64,000 nucleotides of DNA from Ctena decussata (GCA_963989385.1 OZ022509.1:77584667-77648666), one strand, 5' to 3'. Numbered from the stretch's first letter, positions 47,136 to 58,443 are shown. Notes: generated from the sequence alone by a model not told the origin. Numbers and translations are program-made.

Positions 47136-47402
47136 TTGGTTGATTTGATGCTTAATGTCCTCGGTAAACAACTAAGGTCATGTCGGGACGGTCAGTTAAC
47201 CTAACCACACTATTCCTGGGCAGGCTTAGACCTCCTAAGCGGTTAACCAGTACTAAGTGCACATACTTTCGCCAGTAACTGACAACTGCCCTTCTTGAAT
47301 CAGCGGAAGGAGAAATGAAAGTATGTGGCCAGACCGGGATTCGAACCCAGGACCTCTGACTTCTGAGTCAGGTGCCCTTCCGATTGGGCTACGCGGCCCG
47401 GC
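47136..47402 (-). mobile_element. tRNA-derived SINE, family 1
   Basis: The 12-bp duplication AACAGTAATGGG is perfect (47124-47135, 47403-47414). The head on the minus strand has B-box GGTTCGAATCC. Confidence 0.93.
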
Positions 47403-47451
47403 AACAGTAATGGGATTCTGTCCATTCTTCATAGAAATTAATATCATTATT

Positions 47452-47634
47452 GAGCTGTAACACAACAAAACCAACAAAGTTGCATGTGCACCAATGAAGA
47501 CTCAGATCAGCCTGGACATCTGTCCAGTCTGATCTGAGTCTTCACCGTGCCCTTAAACTTAAAGGGTAGCTAAGGGTCTATTAGCTAGCTCCAAGCCAAT
47601 GGTGAAGACTCTGATCAGACTGGGCAGGTGAATT
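47452..47634. mobile_element. TIR element (GAGCCGTGACA family), truncated copy 3
   Basis: Starts GAGCTGTAACACAACAAAAC and keeps the inner palindrome (CAGACTCAGATC type) but lacks the right-hand TIR. Confidence 0.7.
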
Positions 47635-48343
47635 TATCACTTTCAAACCCTACCAGTGTAAGATGCCAACATCTTCATGCAATAAATTGACAAAACTATT
47701 TATTTGATCCCATAATACATTACTGTTTGCTGATGGTTGACGCACAGAAGTAGTGTTCTGAGAGGTGAGGGAGGGGGTGGGGGGGGGATTAAATATTTAA
47801 CCCCAAAATTCAGGCTTACCTGCAGCTCTGAGAAAAGCGCCACTCTTTTGACCTATTTTGTGACAGTAATGAACGGAATAAATTATCCACTAAGCACACA
47901 ACAAGCAAAATTAGGCAGTAACAAAACAGCACTGTGTATTTGAACTGAAAAATATACATACAAGCTGTGCCTCAATAAAATGAGCCTTACTCCAAGCGCA
48001 AATGACAAAGACGCATGTCAGCCTGCATATCAGCACTGTCTGACCAGTGTCTCAACAATCGTCGAAACCCTGAGAAAACTTTAAATAAAATAAGATCAGT
48101 CTGTTCAGATGTGAAGAGTGGATGGAATTTTGCTGTTCACTAAATTACGTCCTAAGATCTATTTTTTATGATGTGGCTTCAATGGATTATACATAATAGA
48201 AACCAAAAGTAGGCATTCCCTAAAGTACAGAATGATTAATTGTGTCTATTTTATTATATTCACGGAAATAATGAAGTTAGTCATCAATGCATTGGTCAAA
48301 CTTTAATCTCCCATCAAGAGTAAATAATGTAAATAAAATATCT
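47635..48343. other. Unique spacer with G-rich tract
   Basis: A G-rich run (47760-47788) could form a quadruplex. No gene or known repeat was seen in the rest. Confidence 0.5.
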
Positions 48344-48580
48344 GAGCTGCGACACACGACAAAACCAACAAAGTGGTATGTGCGCTCAGCGAAGACTCAG
48401 ATCAGACTGGGTGAATGCCCAGTCTGATCAGTATTCGCAGTCAGCATGGTTGAAGCTTAGACTTCAGCTAATCTTTAAGCGCTCAGCCATGACTCTGATC
48501 AGACTCTGCGGTTGTCCTGGATGATCTGTGTCTCCACTGGGCGCACATGCCATTTTGTTGGTTTTATCGTGTTGCAGCTC
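48344..48580. mobile_element. TIR element (GAGCCGTGACA family), copy 4
   Basis: Starts GAGCTGCGACACACGACAAA and ends GTTTTATCGTGTTGCAGCTC. The interior is palindromic. Confidence 0.8.
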
Positions 48581-48669
48581 AAATATTCATAGAAACACTC
48601 AAACAATACCATCCTTGTAATGGAAATAACAAGAACAATCCAGCCAGCAGCCAAGGCTCATTCCTATTA

Positions 48670-48948
48670 TGCACCAGTCATTCTTAATCATGGCCACACA
48701 CCCCTGTTGCAGGGTGGATAGTGGGGAAAAGTGTACATTTGCATTGTCCTCGCAGTGCAAGGCAAATGCTGGGGGGTTGTATTATGGGCAAAAATAGCTG
48801 GTAGTGGAAGACAAACATTAGACTGTGGAGTCAAATAGCAGTGGTTTTACAAACTGCTGTCCACCCAGTCAGTGGGCTTATAGTGGGGAGTTGCTGGGTG
48901 AAAATATTCCCTGGGGTGGGAAGGCTTTGGTTACAAGTGACTGGTGCA
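48670..48948. mobile_element. Candidate Harbinger-like MITE, TTA TSD
   Basis: The 11-bp TIRs TGCACCAGTCA/TGACTGGTGCA are flanked on both sides by TTA. The 279-bp interior is non-coding and contains GCATTGTCC/GCAGTGC inner repeats. A 3-bp duplication alone is weak evidence. Confidence 0.55.
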
Positions 48949-49080
48949 TTATGACATATTTGTTTCTTTCAATAATTCAAAATCAAAATTGAAACTCAAA
49001 CTGTTTTCACTAAAGGTTTTAGACCCACAATTGCATTTACTGGCAAACAGTGCAGACCCAGATCAGACTGCTCCTAGTCT

Positions 49081-49170
49081 GATCAACATCTTCAAAAGCC
49101 TTTAAGGGCTTACGTTTCTTGTTGCCTTATGTCATGCCGTCTCAAAATAAAATTTCTTATCTTATCTTCA
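49081..49170 (+). mobile_element. Possible LINE 3' tail
   Basis: CAAAATAAAATTTC followed by (TTATC)n resembles a non-LTR 3' end with a polyadenylation signal. No coding remnant is attached. Confidence 0.4.
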
Positions 49171-50341
49171 CTGCCATTCTATCTGCATCTTCTGGATGCA
49201 CTATACTACACACTAAATTACGGTTTTTGTTTTAGGTGTCCCAATTTTATGATACATATTATTACAAAGGGATGACTCAGACAGTTTTAAGTTTTTAATG
49301 AAGAGTTATGTACTTGCACATTAATTTATACACATTTTCTTGATATCCTTCAAGAGTTATTACCATATATGGTGCATGACTATTAAGTTTCGTTTATTTA
49401 TCTTTTTCAACTGCACTTAATGTACAGGTGTGTTTTATTATGTAACTGAACAGATATTTTCCTAATCATAGTAAACATACTATTTAATCGATAGGCTTAA
49501 TTCAACAATATTTTCAAACACTACATGTAATTAGAGTTTCTGCTGAATTCAAATTAATTGACAGAATTTCAAATGAGTTATTACAGAAACATAATATCAA
49601 GGTCATATGCACTCAATCCTCTATGTACCATAAAACTTTAAAATATTGGAACAAACAGGTTTAAAGCAAAATTTATGGTGCAGGCCCAGGCTAGACTGTC
49701 CTAATGTTTTAACAACCACAGAGGACCTCAAGGAAGATTGGTTTTGCCGGCTGTGGTTTACCCTCTATTAGTATCGTAATGACCCTAAATATTTGGACAG
49801 ACAGGTCTGAACAAACATTGTAGACCCAGATTAAACTGCTCCTAAAGGATCATTTGTATGCATTAACGTGTAAAATCCACTTTCTAAGAATTTTCGAAAA
49901 GTAATTGACTATGACTTTCGAATGTCCAAAATTTTTGGGTCAAACTCTGTCAATCCAGCAGTAAATGGGTACCTTTTTCGAATCAGAGAGGGATAAAGCA
50001 GCAGAAGGAGAGAGATGGGCTCTTCTCTTCATCAGCCGTGCCCAAGATACAGTGGGTCTCTAACCCCCACTGCCCCTACGGCTGTTAGGCTATGCGAAGC
50101 CTTTACCTTTACAGTAAACACAGTCAGTTGTCCATTCCTGAAAAATATTCTGGATCGAATGACAGAAGAGGACTGGTCCAGATGTCTGACTGTTAAAATA
50201 AATTGGCATACCTTTATTCTATACAATGTTTGTCCGTCTGTCCTATGTGAGTTTGTTTCTTCTCGTTCTTGCAATTTCTATGTATAACTTCAACAGAATC
50301 TGTGTTACCCTGAAAATAGAAAATATATCAAAGATACAGAA
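49171..50341. other. Unique AT-rich spacer
   Basis: Half copies of the GGCAAACAGTGTAGA hairpin family occur near 49680 and 49800. No exon or other repeat was recognised. Confidence 0.5.
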
Positions 50342-50537
50342 TTAACCCTTAATGCGACAAAAAGCAGACGACAAAATTTACGTCTGCAGAATTTCAAAAA
50401 ATGTCTCGTCCAAGCGATATCATACTGAGAATTCGAACACCAGAGGGCAAACAGTGTAGATTCAGATGATCCACCTCATCTGGATCTACACTGTTTGCCA
50501 ATTCAACAATTTTAATTTTTGGCGCTTTAAGGGTTAA
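50342..50537. mobile_element. Palindromic MITE (AAGCGCC family), copy 2
   Basis: The termini TTAACCCTTAATGCGACAAA and GGCGCTTTAAGGGTTAA are complementary over about 17 bp. The centre is the hairpin GGCAAACAGTGTAGATTCAG against GGATCTACACTGTTTGCC, which is the short hairpin family seen free elsewhere. Confidence 0.85.
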
Positions 50538-50988
50538 CCCAATTGTTGGATTAGTGGACTTGTCCATTCATATCATTTGGATGTCCATTTCTAGTTTTAA
50601 GGGTTTCTGGTGAATGTTTTCACTTATACTGTATTTTGCAAAGAAATTCCTGTAAGCAAACAGTGTAGACCCTGATCAGATGCTGTGTTCTGCAGTGTCT
50701 GAATTGGGCTTGAACTGTTTGTGTATGTCCCCAAAACAGGTTTCCAGTCTAACCCATTCCTTTCGGGATACCCCTTTAGGAGTATCTGGGCAAACACTGA
50801 GATCTAAACTGTTTGCTGCCTAGACATCATTTCTACAAGAGTTAGTTAGACCATTCTTGGCTTTTGATGCGGACGCCATTTTCAGCTGACGACAAAAAAA
50901 TACCCAGAATGCAATGGGCTAAAAAGGGTGAATGAGAAAACTTTCAGGGAAACAACTCAGCCACTTTCAGTTCTGCCTCAATTCTCAA

Positions 50989-51228
50989 GTGGGTGGTGGT
51001 CGGGCGCTGGTGCTGGTTATAACCTCCAGTGCCGGGGCGGCCTACTTACTTGGATAAAACTAGGGCAAGGGCCAGTGACTGTGCTTGCAGTATGTGGGCA
51101 GGGTTGTTAGGAAATTTTCTCTCGTCTATCGTTTCTCTTTTCTTTCTCCCCCTCTCTGGGAGACGGCCCGAAATAGACTGAAATACTGTCTCAAAGGGCC
51201 GTTAAACCCAAAACAACCAACCAACCAA
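50989..51228 (+). mobile_element. tRNA-derived SINE, family 3
   Basis: The 12-bp duplication CTCAATTCTCAA is perfect (50977-50988, 51229-51240). The body ends AAAGGGCCGTTAAACCC with an (AACC)n tail. The head (GTCGGGCGCTGGTGCTGGTT) is only loosely tRNA-like. Confidence 0.87.
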
Positions 51229-51558
51229 CTCAATTCTCAATGGGGAATAACAGTTACTCTTGCAAAAGAATTATTTTGCTTCTTTAGGAGTAGGTTCCAC
51301 GGAAGTCACAAATGTTGTTCAACTTTTTGAAAGTAGAGAAAAGCATGGAAGTGCACAAAATACCTCTAAAAACACTGTTTTCGCAGAATTGCTTATCAGC
51401 ACTGTGTGGGCTAGCATTTCCTGACAAGTTACCCTTTCCTACTGTTACCGTAAAAGTTCTAAATATTGGGACACCAAAAATAAGTACCATAATTGTCCTA
51501 AAATTGGAACAGTTTGGTTTTACAGTGCAGTAATGTGTCCAAAACATGCAAATGGGAT

Positions 51559-51628
51559 GGCAAATATTGTAAACCCTGATCAGACTGCTCCTCAAGGAGC
51601 AGTCTAATCTGGGTTTGCACTATTTGCT
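51559..51628. repeat. Short hairpin (GGCAAACAGTGTAGA family)
   Basis: GGCAAATATTGTAAACCC through CTCCTCAAGGAG to GCACTATTTGCT; one intact stem. Confidence 0.82.
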
Positions 51629-51890
51629 CAGACCTAACTGTCCCAATATATAGAGTTTTTACGGTAAATACCAGTTATTATTATTTTCTTTTACAGCTCT
51701 CAAGATGCATTTTGAGAGCACATAAAAATATGAAACTGATCAGGAATTGGGAGCAACTTAATAAATTTAGGATGAAAAGACAATTAATTCATACCAAAGG
51801 AACAATGGAAGAAAATAAATTTATCCCAGGGATATGAAACAACAGGCGCAAAAAAGATTACGGTACTCACAGAAATTCCTGAGCTAACAG

Positions 51891-51950
51891 TGTAGACCCT
51901 GATCAGACTGCTCTTTAGGACCAATCTGGTCAGGGTCTACTCTGTGTGCC
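51891..51950. repeat. Short hairpin (GGCAAACAGTGTAGA family)
   Basis: GAGCTAACAGTGTAGACCC and complement GGGTCTACTCTGTGTGCC with a diverged centre. Confidence 0.8.
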
Positions 51951-52508
51951 AATGGTTTCATGAATCATATTCCACTACAGCCTTGTGCAATGGAACCCTG
52001 TTTACAGTGAAAAATTCCACCATCGGTGGGATTCTAACCTGTACCGCTAGCACTGGGCAGCTAATCTATTTTGCTGGCTCAATTGGTGGGTGGGTGGGGG
52101 GTGTGGGTTGGAGGGGGGGGGGTGTGGCTGAGTTTGACCAGATGCTAGTATAATAAGCCAACACATACATAATTTGTGACATTTTGATAGAACTAAATCC
52201 CTCAGAATCCAGTGGCCTATATAATGCTGCAAAATTAACCTCATTAGAGATTCCTTTTGTAATGAGAAATTTATGGAGAAATGATGTGAAATCAATTTTG
52301 TTCATCCAAAATTTTCATTTACCATACTTATCCAGATATCTGATTTTTTTATTTTTTACAAAACAATTTATGATGGGTCTAGCTTATATTGGGATCAATG
52401 TTTTGGAGGGTAAAAACCCATCTGATAGCAGAATTACTATGTTTGATTAAGACATTTCATTATTTGGGGTCACTCTAAAGGGACAAAGCCCTATCTCATG
52501 GTCAAGTT
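51951..52508. other. Spacer with G-rich tract
   Basis: GGTGGGTGGGTGGGGGG-type sequence at 52083-52128 has strong G-quadruplex potential. The rest is unique and non-coding as far as seen. Confidence 0.5.
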
Positions 52509-52522
52509 ATTACAGTGTAGAG

Positions 52523-52714
52523 CCCCGATAGCTCAGTGGGTTAAGCGCTGGCCTACTGATCTATCAGACAGGGTTCGAGCCCCGCTTGAGGCGAGAATCT
52601 TTCGTACCATAAATGGGGTTCCATTGCACACAGTCTTTCATTATCATCCTCCCATAGTCCTGATATGACTGAAATACTGTTGAAAAGGACGTACAATCGG
52701 AAGTAATCCAATCC
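52523..52714 (+). mobile_element. tRNA-derived SINE, family 2, best copy
   Basis: The head has A-box TAGCTCAGTGGGTTAAGC and B-box GGGTTCGAGCC. The body carries GTTCCATTGCACACAG, TCCTGATATGACTG and GTTGAAAAGGACGTA. The 14-bp duplication ATTACAGTGTAGAG/ATTACAGTATAGAG (52509-52522, 52715-52728) has one mismatch. It is not a functional tRNA gene, because the D-stem is mismatched and the SINE body follows. Confidence 0.9.
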
Positions 52715-52924
52715 ATTACAGTATAGAGCTCTAAACAAAAGTACTGTAATAAGCCTAAACATTGAGACAGCTCAACCAATTAGTCTGTAATTATCCTAAA
52801 ATGTGAACAAATGTTGTTATGATCTCGTAATGTATCATAAAATTCTTATGGATGGCTAACAGCTAGTGCAGACCCTCATCAGACTGGACCTTCAGTTGTA
52901 TGGGTACTCATCCATGTTTATTTT

Positions 52925-53133
52925 TTCATCATTTTTACAAAGGGTAATAACTTTAGTGACTTCCTGTTCATTTCCCTGGACAACATAGCCCTTCCAAAAA
53001 TAGGTCTACTCTTAGAAGAAAGAATTTGCTCCTAGAGGAGCAAATTCTTTCTTTTAAGAGTTGAACCCCATTGAGAAAGGAGACAAAAATGAATTGTTTC
53101 CCTTGAATGTGTACCCATTCACCTTATGAGTAC
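52925..53133. mobile_element. Foldback MITE (GGTGAATGGGTA family), complete
   Basis: The centre is the hairpin AGAAAGAATTTGCTCC/GGAGCAAATTCTTTCT around TAGA. The right end is TACCCATTCACCTTATGAG, complementary to the left end seen at 41471. Confidence 0.75.
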
Positions 53134-53195
53134 CGGGTAGTATGATTTAGGTCAACACTGTCAGCTTTAGCCCTTCTGTCCAAATATTAAGGGTC

Positions 53196-53660
53196 CAGCC
53201 AAGTGGCTCTGGCTTGCAGACCTAGTGGTTCGAAGTTCGATTTTTGGTTGGTTGATTTGATGCTTAACGTCCATGGTAAACAACTAAGGTCATGTCGGGA
53301 CGGTCAGTTAACCTAACCACACTATTCCTGGGTAGGCTTAGACCTCCTAAGCCGTTAACCAGTACTAAGTGCACATACTTTCGCCAGTAACTGACAACTG
53401 CCCTTCTTGAATCAGCGGAAGGAGAAACGAAAGTATGTGGCCAGACCGGGATTCGAACCCAGGACTTCTGACTTACGAGTCAGGTGCCCTACCTATTGCG
53501 CTACCCGGCCCTCGAAGTTCGATTCAATTCTGACTGGAGTTGGAAATCTTTTCGACCATCCATGGAATTCCATTGCACACAACCTTTCATTATTGTCCTC
53601 CCATTGTCCTGATATGACTGAAATACTGTTGAAAAGGACGTAAAATCAAAGTTATTCAGC
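53196..53660 (+). mobile_element. tRNA-derived SINE, family 2, split
   Basis: The head AGTGGCTCTGGCTTGC and B-box GGTTCGAAGTTCGATT are cut by a family 1 SINE. The body resumes at 53525 and ends GTTGAAAAGGACGTAAAATC. Confidence 0.85.
53243..53511 (-). mobile_element. tRNA-derived SINE, family 1, nested in family 2
   Basis: The perfect 13-bp duplication TCGAAGTTCGATT (53230-53242, 53512-53524) is derived from the B-box of the host SINE, which dates family 1 as the later insertion. Confidence 0.95.
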
Positions 53661-53853
53661 CATCCTAATATCTAGTGTCAATATGGTAACATCTTGACCT
53701 TTGAAGTGTCCTGGTAGAGCAATAATGACCTTTTAATGATGACACCATATGTCAGTAGTCAATAGATTTATGGGAAAAACTGTTTCAGCTATGTATACTG
53801 TCAGACTCTGTCCTCACATAACCTTTCACTGAATGACAAGAAAACACCATCAA

Positions 53854-54035
53854 CACACCGGGTAGGCGGCAATCGAAAATGTTGGTGCAATTGACGAACG
53901 CAGATCAAACATTAGAAACAGCATTTTCAATTGCATATTGGCAACAATTTGCAATCGAAAATGCTGTTTCTAATGTTTTTTGATACGCATTAATCGAATG
54001 TTAAGAGTGTTTTCGACTGAAGCCTACACGGTGTG
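53854..54035. mobile_element. 182-bp MITE, 5-bp TSD
   Basis: The TIRs CACACCGGGTAGGC/GCCTACACGGTGTG are flanked by ATCAA on both sides (53849-53853, 54036-54040). The interior is self-complementary (AAACATTAGAAACAGCATTT against AAATGCTGTTTCTAATG). Confidence 0.83.
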
Positions 54036-54340
54036 ATCAATGTACCAAAACAAGTAGCACATCAAAGAGAGTGATAAGCTCTTGACCAAAATTATCTCCC
54101 CCCCACCCCAATATTAGATTGAACATGTTGGTTTAAAATGCCCAGGAGGGAGACCAGGGAGAAATAGTCTCCTTGCAGGATCAAAACCATGCTTTTCTGA
54201 GCTGAAGAAGAAGTTAAAATGTATTGAATGCATAGGCAAGGATGAGAGATGGGCAGACTTAACTTCTCCCTAAATTTTTTGAATCTAGACAAACCTGTTT
54301 TTGTGGATTTTTCCTATTAGGGAATTTTTATAAAGATCCT

Positions 54341-54409
54341 GGCAAACAGTGTAGACTCAGATCAGACTGCTCCTAAGAAGCACTCTAATCTGGATCTACA
54401 CTGTTTGCA
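54341..54409. repeat. Short hairpin (GGCAAACAGTGTAGA family)
   Basis: GGCAAACAGTGTAGACTCAG and the complement GATCTACACTGTTTGC around CTCCTAAGAAG. Confidence 0.85.
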
Positions 54410-54620
54410 CAGGAATTTTTGCCAAAATATTTGATGTAAATAAAATACAGTTTGGTATGTAAGGTTATGATCATAAATAAGTTATTAAGTAGACATATTA
54501 TGCCCCAAGGAAAAGTAGGTTGTTGATCCATCAATGAAAGTTAACCTTCAACAAGCACCTTATATGTAAGCAAAAACACTTCCGGACCTCACTAGGTGTT
54601 TACAGCCTAATAAAGCTTAT

Positions 54621-55775
54621 AACAAGAGCTGTCGCCTGACAGCATAGCTCGCCTGAATAGGTGCTTGCCCATCACACAGTCGCTATGGTGGTGTGGACTG
54701 CTATGTATAAAACTTCAGGCAAGCATGTCCATAATGACAACACATTTATAAACAAAAGCTATCTCAGAAATGTCTTAAAATAAAAAAAAAAATCCACATG
54801 AAATTTCAAAGTCCATGAGCTTGAGGTCAAAGAACTAAGGGGTAGGGGGGAGGAGGGCAGGGCTAGGATGTATCAAAGCCTTTAACCGTTATCTAACATC
54901 AGTCCAAGTATAAGTATCAACTGAGTCCATTGTGGCACTGTGAAATTATGTCTTCACTAATATAAAATTAATCAAAATCTTTAAGACAAAACTCAAAGTC
55001 CATGACCTTGACATCAAGGTCATCCAGTCGGGTAAGTATATAGTGTTTTGTAAAAACTCAAAAAAGTGTCTAACATCAGTTCAAGTGTAAACTAAATCTC
55101 TGCCAAGCATTATGAATCAGTACGTAATTAGAAAACTTTAATAAAGACCAAATTTCCTAAGTCCCTGACCTTGACATCAAGGTCACCGAACAGGGCTGGG
55201 GTAGTACTCTGTAAAACTTTGGACTAATATCTAACTTTAGTGCAAATATAAAAAGAATTCATCTATGGGTTCAGGAGATATGTGTCATTAAAAAACTTTA
55301 ACCAAAACATCCAATTAATAAAAAGACAATTTTCGAAGTCCATGACCTTGACATCAAGGTCACTGAGGGGGGTGGGGGTGGTACCTTCGAAAACTTCGGA
55401 CCAATATCTAACTACAGTGCAAGTATCAAAGGAATCCATCCATGGGTTAAGGAGATACTGGGCTTTAGAAAACTTTAACCAAAACATCCAGTCCCAAAAA
55501 ACTCCCAATTTTCTAAGTCCATGACCTTGACATCAAGGTCAAGGAATGGGGTGGGGGTGGTACCATGTTAAACTTTGGACCAATATCTAACTACAGTGCA
55601 AGTATCAAAAGAATCCATCCATGGGTTAGGGAGATATAGGTCTTTAAAAAACTTTAACCAAAACATCCAATCCGGACGCCGACGCTGACGCGGACGCTGA
55701 CGCTGACGCTGACGCGGACGCGGACGCCGTGGTGACAACAATAGCTCTTCCTGAACTTTCGTTCAGGCGAGCTAA
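54621..55775 (+). mobile_element. Complete tandem-core element with co-varying ends
   Basis: The head AACAAGAGCTGTC has hairpin GCTGTC/GACAGC, then TAGCTCGCCTGAA. The end is the hairpin CTGAAC/GTTCAG, then GCGAGCTAA. Compared with the common AGCTCACCTGAG/CTCAGGTGAGCT pair, both members differ at the same two paired positions. Five to six units of about 180 bp each hold TGACCTTGACATCAAGGTCA, two facing half-sites. The microsatellite is GACGCT/GACGCG (55676-55730) instead of ACGG. Confidence 0.87.
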
Positions 55776-56209
55776 AAACTGCCTGATCAAGGCCCTATCC
55801 TTTTGACTCAACCTTTTTACTGTCAACTAACACAAAAAGACGTTAAGTAACTCAGCAAGTCTGCCGAGGGGCCATGACATTGGACTAATAATCAACTATG
55901 GTCATGAATCTTCTCCAATGTACATTATAATTCCAGCACCATAATCTCACTCATTTACCATCAGGGGAGCTCTGATCAGGCATTCATTAGCTAGCAGTGA
56001 TTTTTTTACAAATCTCCTTCTTTGAGTCCCAGGACTCACAAGACCTAAAATCTTTGCATCCCAAGCTCAAGGGTTTGCATCTTTACTGGGATGCAAAAGC
56101 AATATTTTCTCTGCATCCCAAACTTAAAGGGCTTCAAAGGACAAGCCCTATAAGTAAAAAATAACCAACGTCAAGCTCCTGTGGTCACAGGAATAAAATA
56201 AATCACCTG
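55776..56209. other. Unique spacer, nothing recognised
   Basis: No repeat signature or conserved frame was seen. Confidence 0.45.
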
Positions 56210-57376
56210 TTGTCTCATTGTCAGACAGCGTATTGGAGACATCCGTTGTCATTTCGGATTCGAAGTTTGATCGGTCGCATCATGATCTGCAACATCTGGC
56301 CTTGCGTGTTTGTCTTGCCCAAGAAGACCAAATAATGTTTGCTGCTTTGAATTTTCTTGTTTTTCGGAGGCATGATTACTTATTGACCCGGTGTATTAAT
56401 AAAAGTTTGCACTTAGGTAAAAGACATCACCGTGGTCGATAATACTATGTTCCTCCGGTACTGGACAACCACTATTGATTATTGGTATTTAATCGATTTT
56501 GTACCAGATGCTCCATGGGTGTATTGGGTGATGAATTGCATTTTCTTCTGGAATGTCCTCTTTACAACAGCTCTAGAGCCCCATTGTTAAATGCTGTAAC
56601 TGACATATGTCATAATTTCAATAGCTTGACCAATACAGATAAATTTTTCTTGCTACTAAATTGTGAAAATAATGACTTATTGAAGAAACTTGCGTTATTT
56701 GTACACATTAACTTAGATCTATGATCACCCAACACTTGAATTAAATTTCACCTTTTTTACATCAGTTAGCTGACTCTTCTGCTTATAACAACCTGATGTG
56801 ACATATGTTGGATTTCATAGCTATGGTGGTTCTGATGGGTGCCAATATAGAAGTGGTATGCATGGCAGCCTCATCTTCGGATGGGGCTGTGGTGGGTACA
56901 TATGGAATTTTGAGGTGGTGTGCACTTGACACATTGGATGGAGTGACTCTAGGGGGTACTTGCAGTATGCCCTGGATTGCTTCATTTCTCTGTGTTTGGT
57001 GGGCACTACATAGATGGGGCATGCACCAGTCTACCTGCTATGGGTCTCTATGATGGTACCACTGCACTGACTTGTCTAGGCAGTGAATGATCTTCATTTT
57101 AGGAAATTGTTAATGTAGTTAATAGCCTAATATATCATATCACTGAGACTACTTTAGGGCTAGTATGTGTTTCTCCTAATTGTATCATGTATATGGTACT
57201 TGTATTATCTGTTAGGAGATATGCTTTATTAATTTGTATCTTTTATTTTGCTCATATTCTGTCATTTGGAATTCTTTCCTTGATTTGTTTGGTTGCTCAT
57301 TCTATACTACTATATGTGCTCCTATGAGGGCCGAAAATTCGTAATAAAGAGCTTGTATCTTGTATCTTGTATCTTG
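56210..57376 (+). mobile_element. LINE 3' fragment
   Basis: A decayed ORF2 C-terminus is followed by a 3' UTR ending GAGGGCCGAAAATTCGTAATA, a polyadenylation signal and the tail (TTGTATC)3 at 57354-57374. It is 5' truncated, in the opposite orientation to the LINE at 29553 and of a different family. Confidence 0.78.
56485..56724 (+). pseudogene. LINE ORF2 C-terminal knuckle fragment
   Basis: About 80 codons read FNRFCTRCSMGVLGDELHF and LLECPLYNSSRAPLL, the C-x2-C...H...C knuckle typical of LINE ORF2 C-termini, and end FVHINLDL. Frames upstream are broken. Confidence 0.75.
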
Positions 57377-58361
57377 GTATTACAGGTAGACTTCGGTATT
57401 TAGCGGGAGTAGGAAAGACTATGGTACTGTTTTTTACCAGTAATATAACAATCTGCTAATGCACCGTTGCTATATTCTTAAAACGAAAGTAGCTTTGTAA
57501 ACGAAGCAGAAATCGGAAGTTGGACTACCGATCGGCTATTTTTATGCGTCCCGGAACGCAGCCAAGGAAATATTTTGCGTCCTCTGGGAAAATTATGCGT
57601 CTAAGACGCAGGACGCAGGGGTAAAAAAATCACTGGCTAGCCCAGAATTGTTTGGAGAAGTGACTTCTCCCTCCAGTTAAAATAGGGAGAAGTTTATCAA
57701 TGCAAGTGAAAAATTTGTCAGTATCCCAATGGCACATTAATTTGAAAGATAGGCAGATAGATATGCAGTCTGCAGTAGTTATGTTGGTAAATAAGCAAGT
57801 AGAAAGACATAAGTAGCATTAATTATATCCCAAACTTAATGCTGCAGCTTTTCCTAGTCACAGTTACAACTGTACCCCCGCCTGCAAGTCTCTGGTTCAC
57901 AGTATAATTCAGGACTGTATACATGTATCTGAGATAGCTTCAAATTGCCAGGGATTCCTTAGAGGCACTTCATGTTCATGCGGTTTTTGACAAAATGATT
58001 ACCATTTTTGTTGACCCACAAACACTAATGACACTGTCCTTTTTTTTCAATTTCAGGCACCTAGGAATAAGTTATTAATGATAAATGGGTCAGTCCACGA
58101 ACTTTGGTTTGTTTACATCTCTTACTTGTCATGAAACTTCATTTTCATGGGATATTTGAAAGTTATGAAATTTGTGTATCTTTTTACAGGAAGTTTATGG
58201 ATACAAGTTGCAGCTTTCATAAAAGATTCCCACACTTTCAGGTGAAGTTTCTATCACCCTCACAGCATTCAGGGAGAAGTTTTGAACTCAAAGATGCCCA
58301 TTTCTCCCTTGTCACCTCCCAGCGTGATCAGTCTTATGAAATTTCACTATAAGATAAGTTT
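57377..58361. other. Unique spacer with GGGAGAAGT fragments
   Basis: Fragments of the repeat seen at 46090-46272 occur near 57655-57710 and 58195-58320. No exon was recognised. Confidence 0.45.
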
Positions 58362-58443
58362 TCCCAGCCAAAACAATCCCAAAAATCTCGATCCATCTTA
58401 TTAGCTGGATCTAGATTTTGGGGATTGTTTTGGCAGGTAAAAC
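58362..58443. repeat. Imperfect palindrome
   Basis: TTTTCCCAGCCAAAACAATC and the complementary GATTGTTTTGGCAGGTAAAA enclose a 10-nt loop; the stem is about 36 bp. Confidence 0.85.

Noticed and set aside
52524..52594. Functional tRNA gene
   Set aside because: A- and B-boxes are present but the D-stem is mismatched, a SINE body follows and a target duplication encloses the whole.
56805..57053. Open frame of 82 codons with hydrophobic content
   Set aside because: It lies in the 3' UTR of a LINE fragment and has no recognised motif or splice context.
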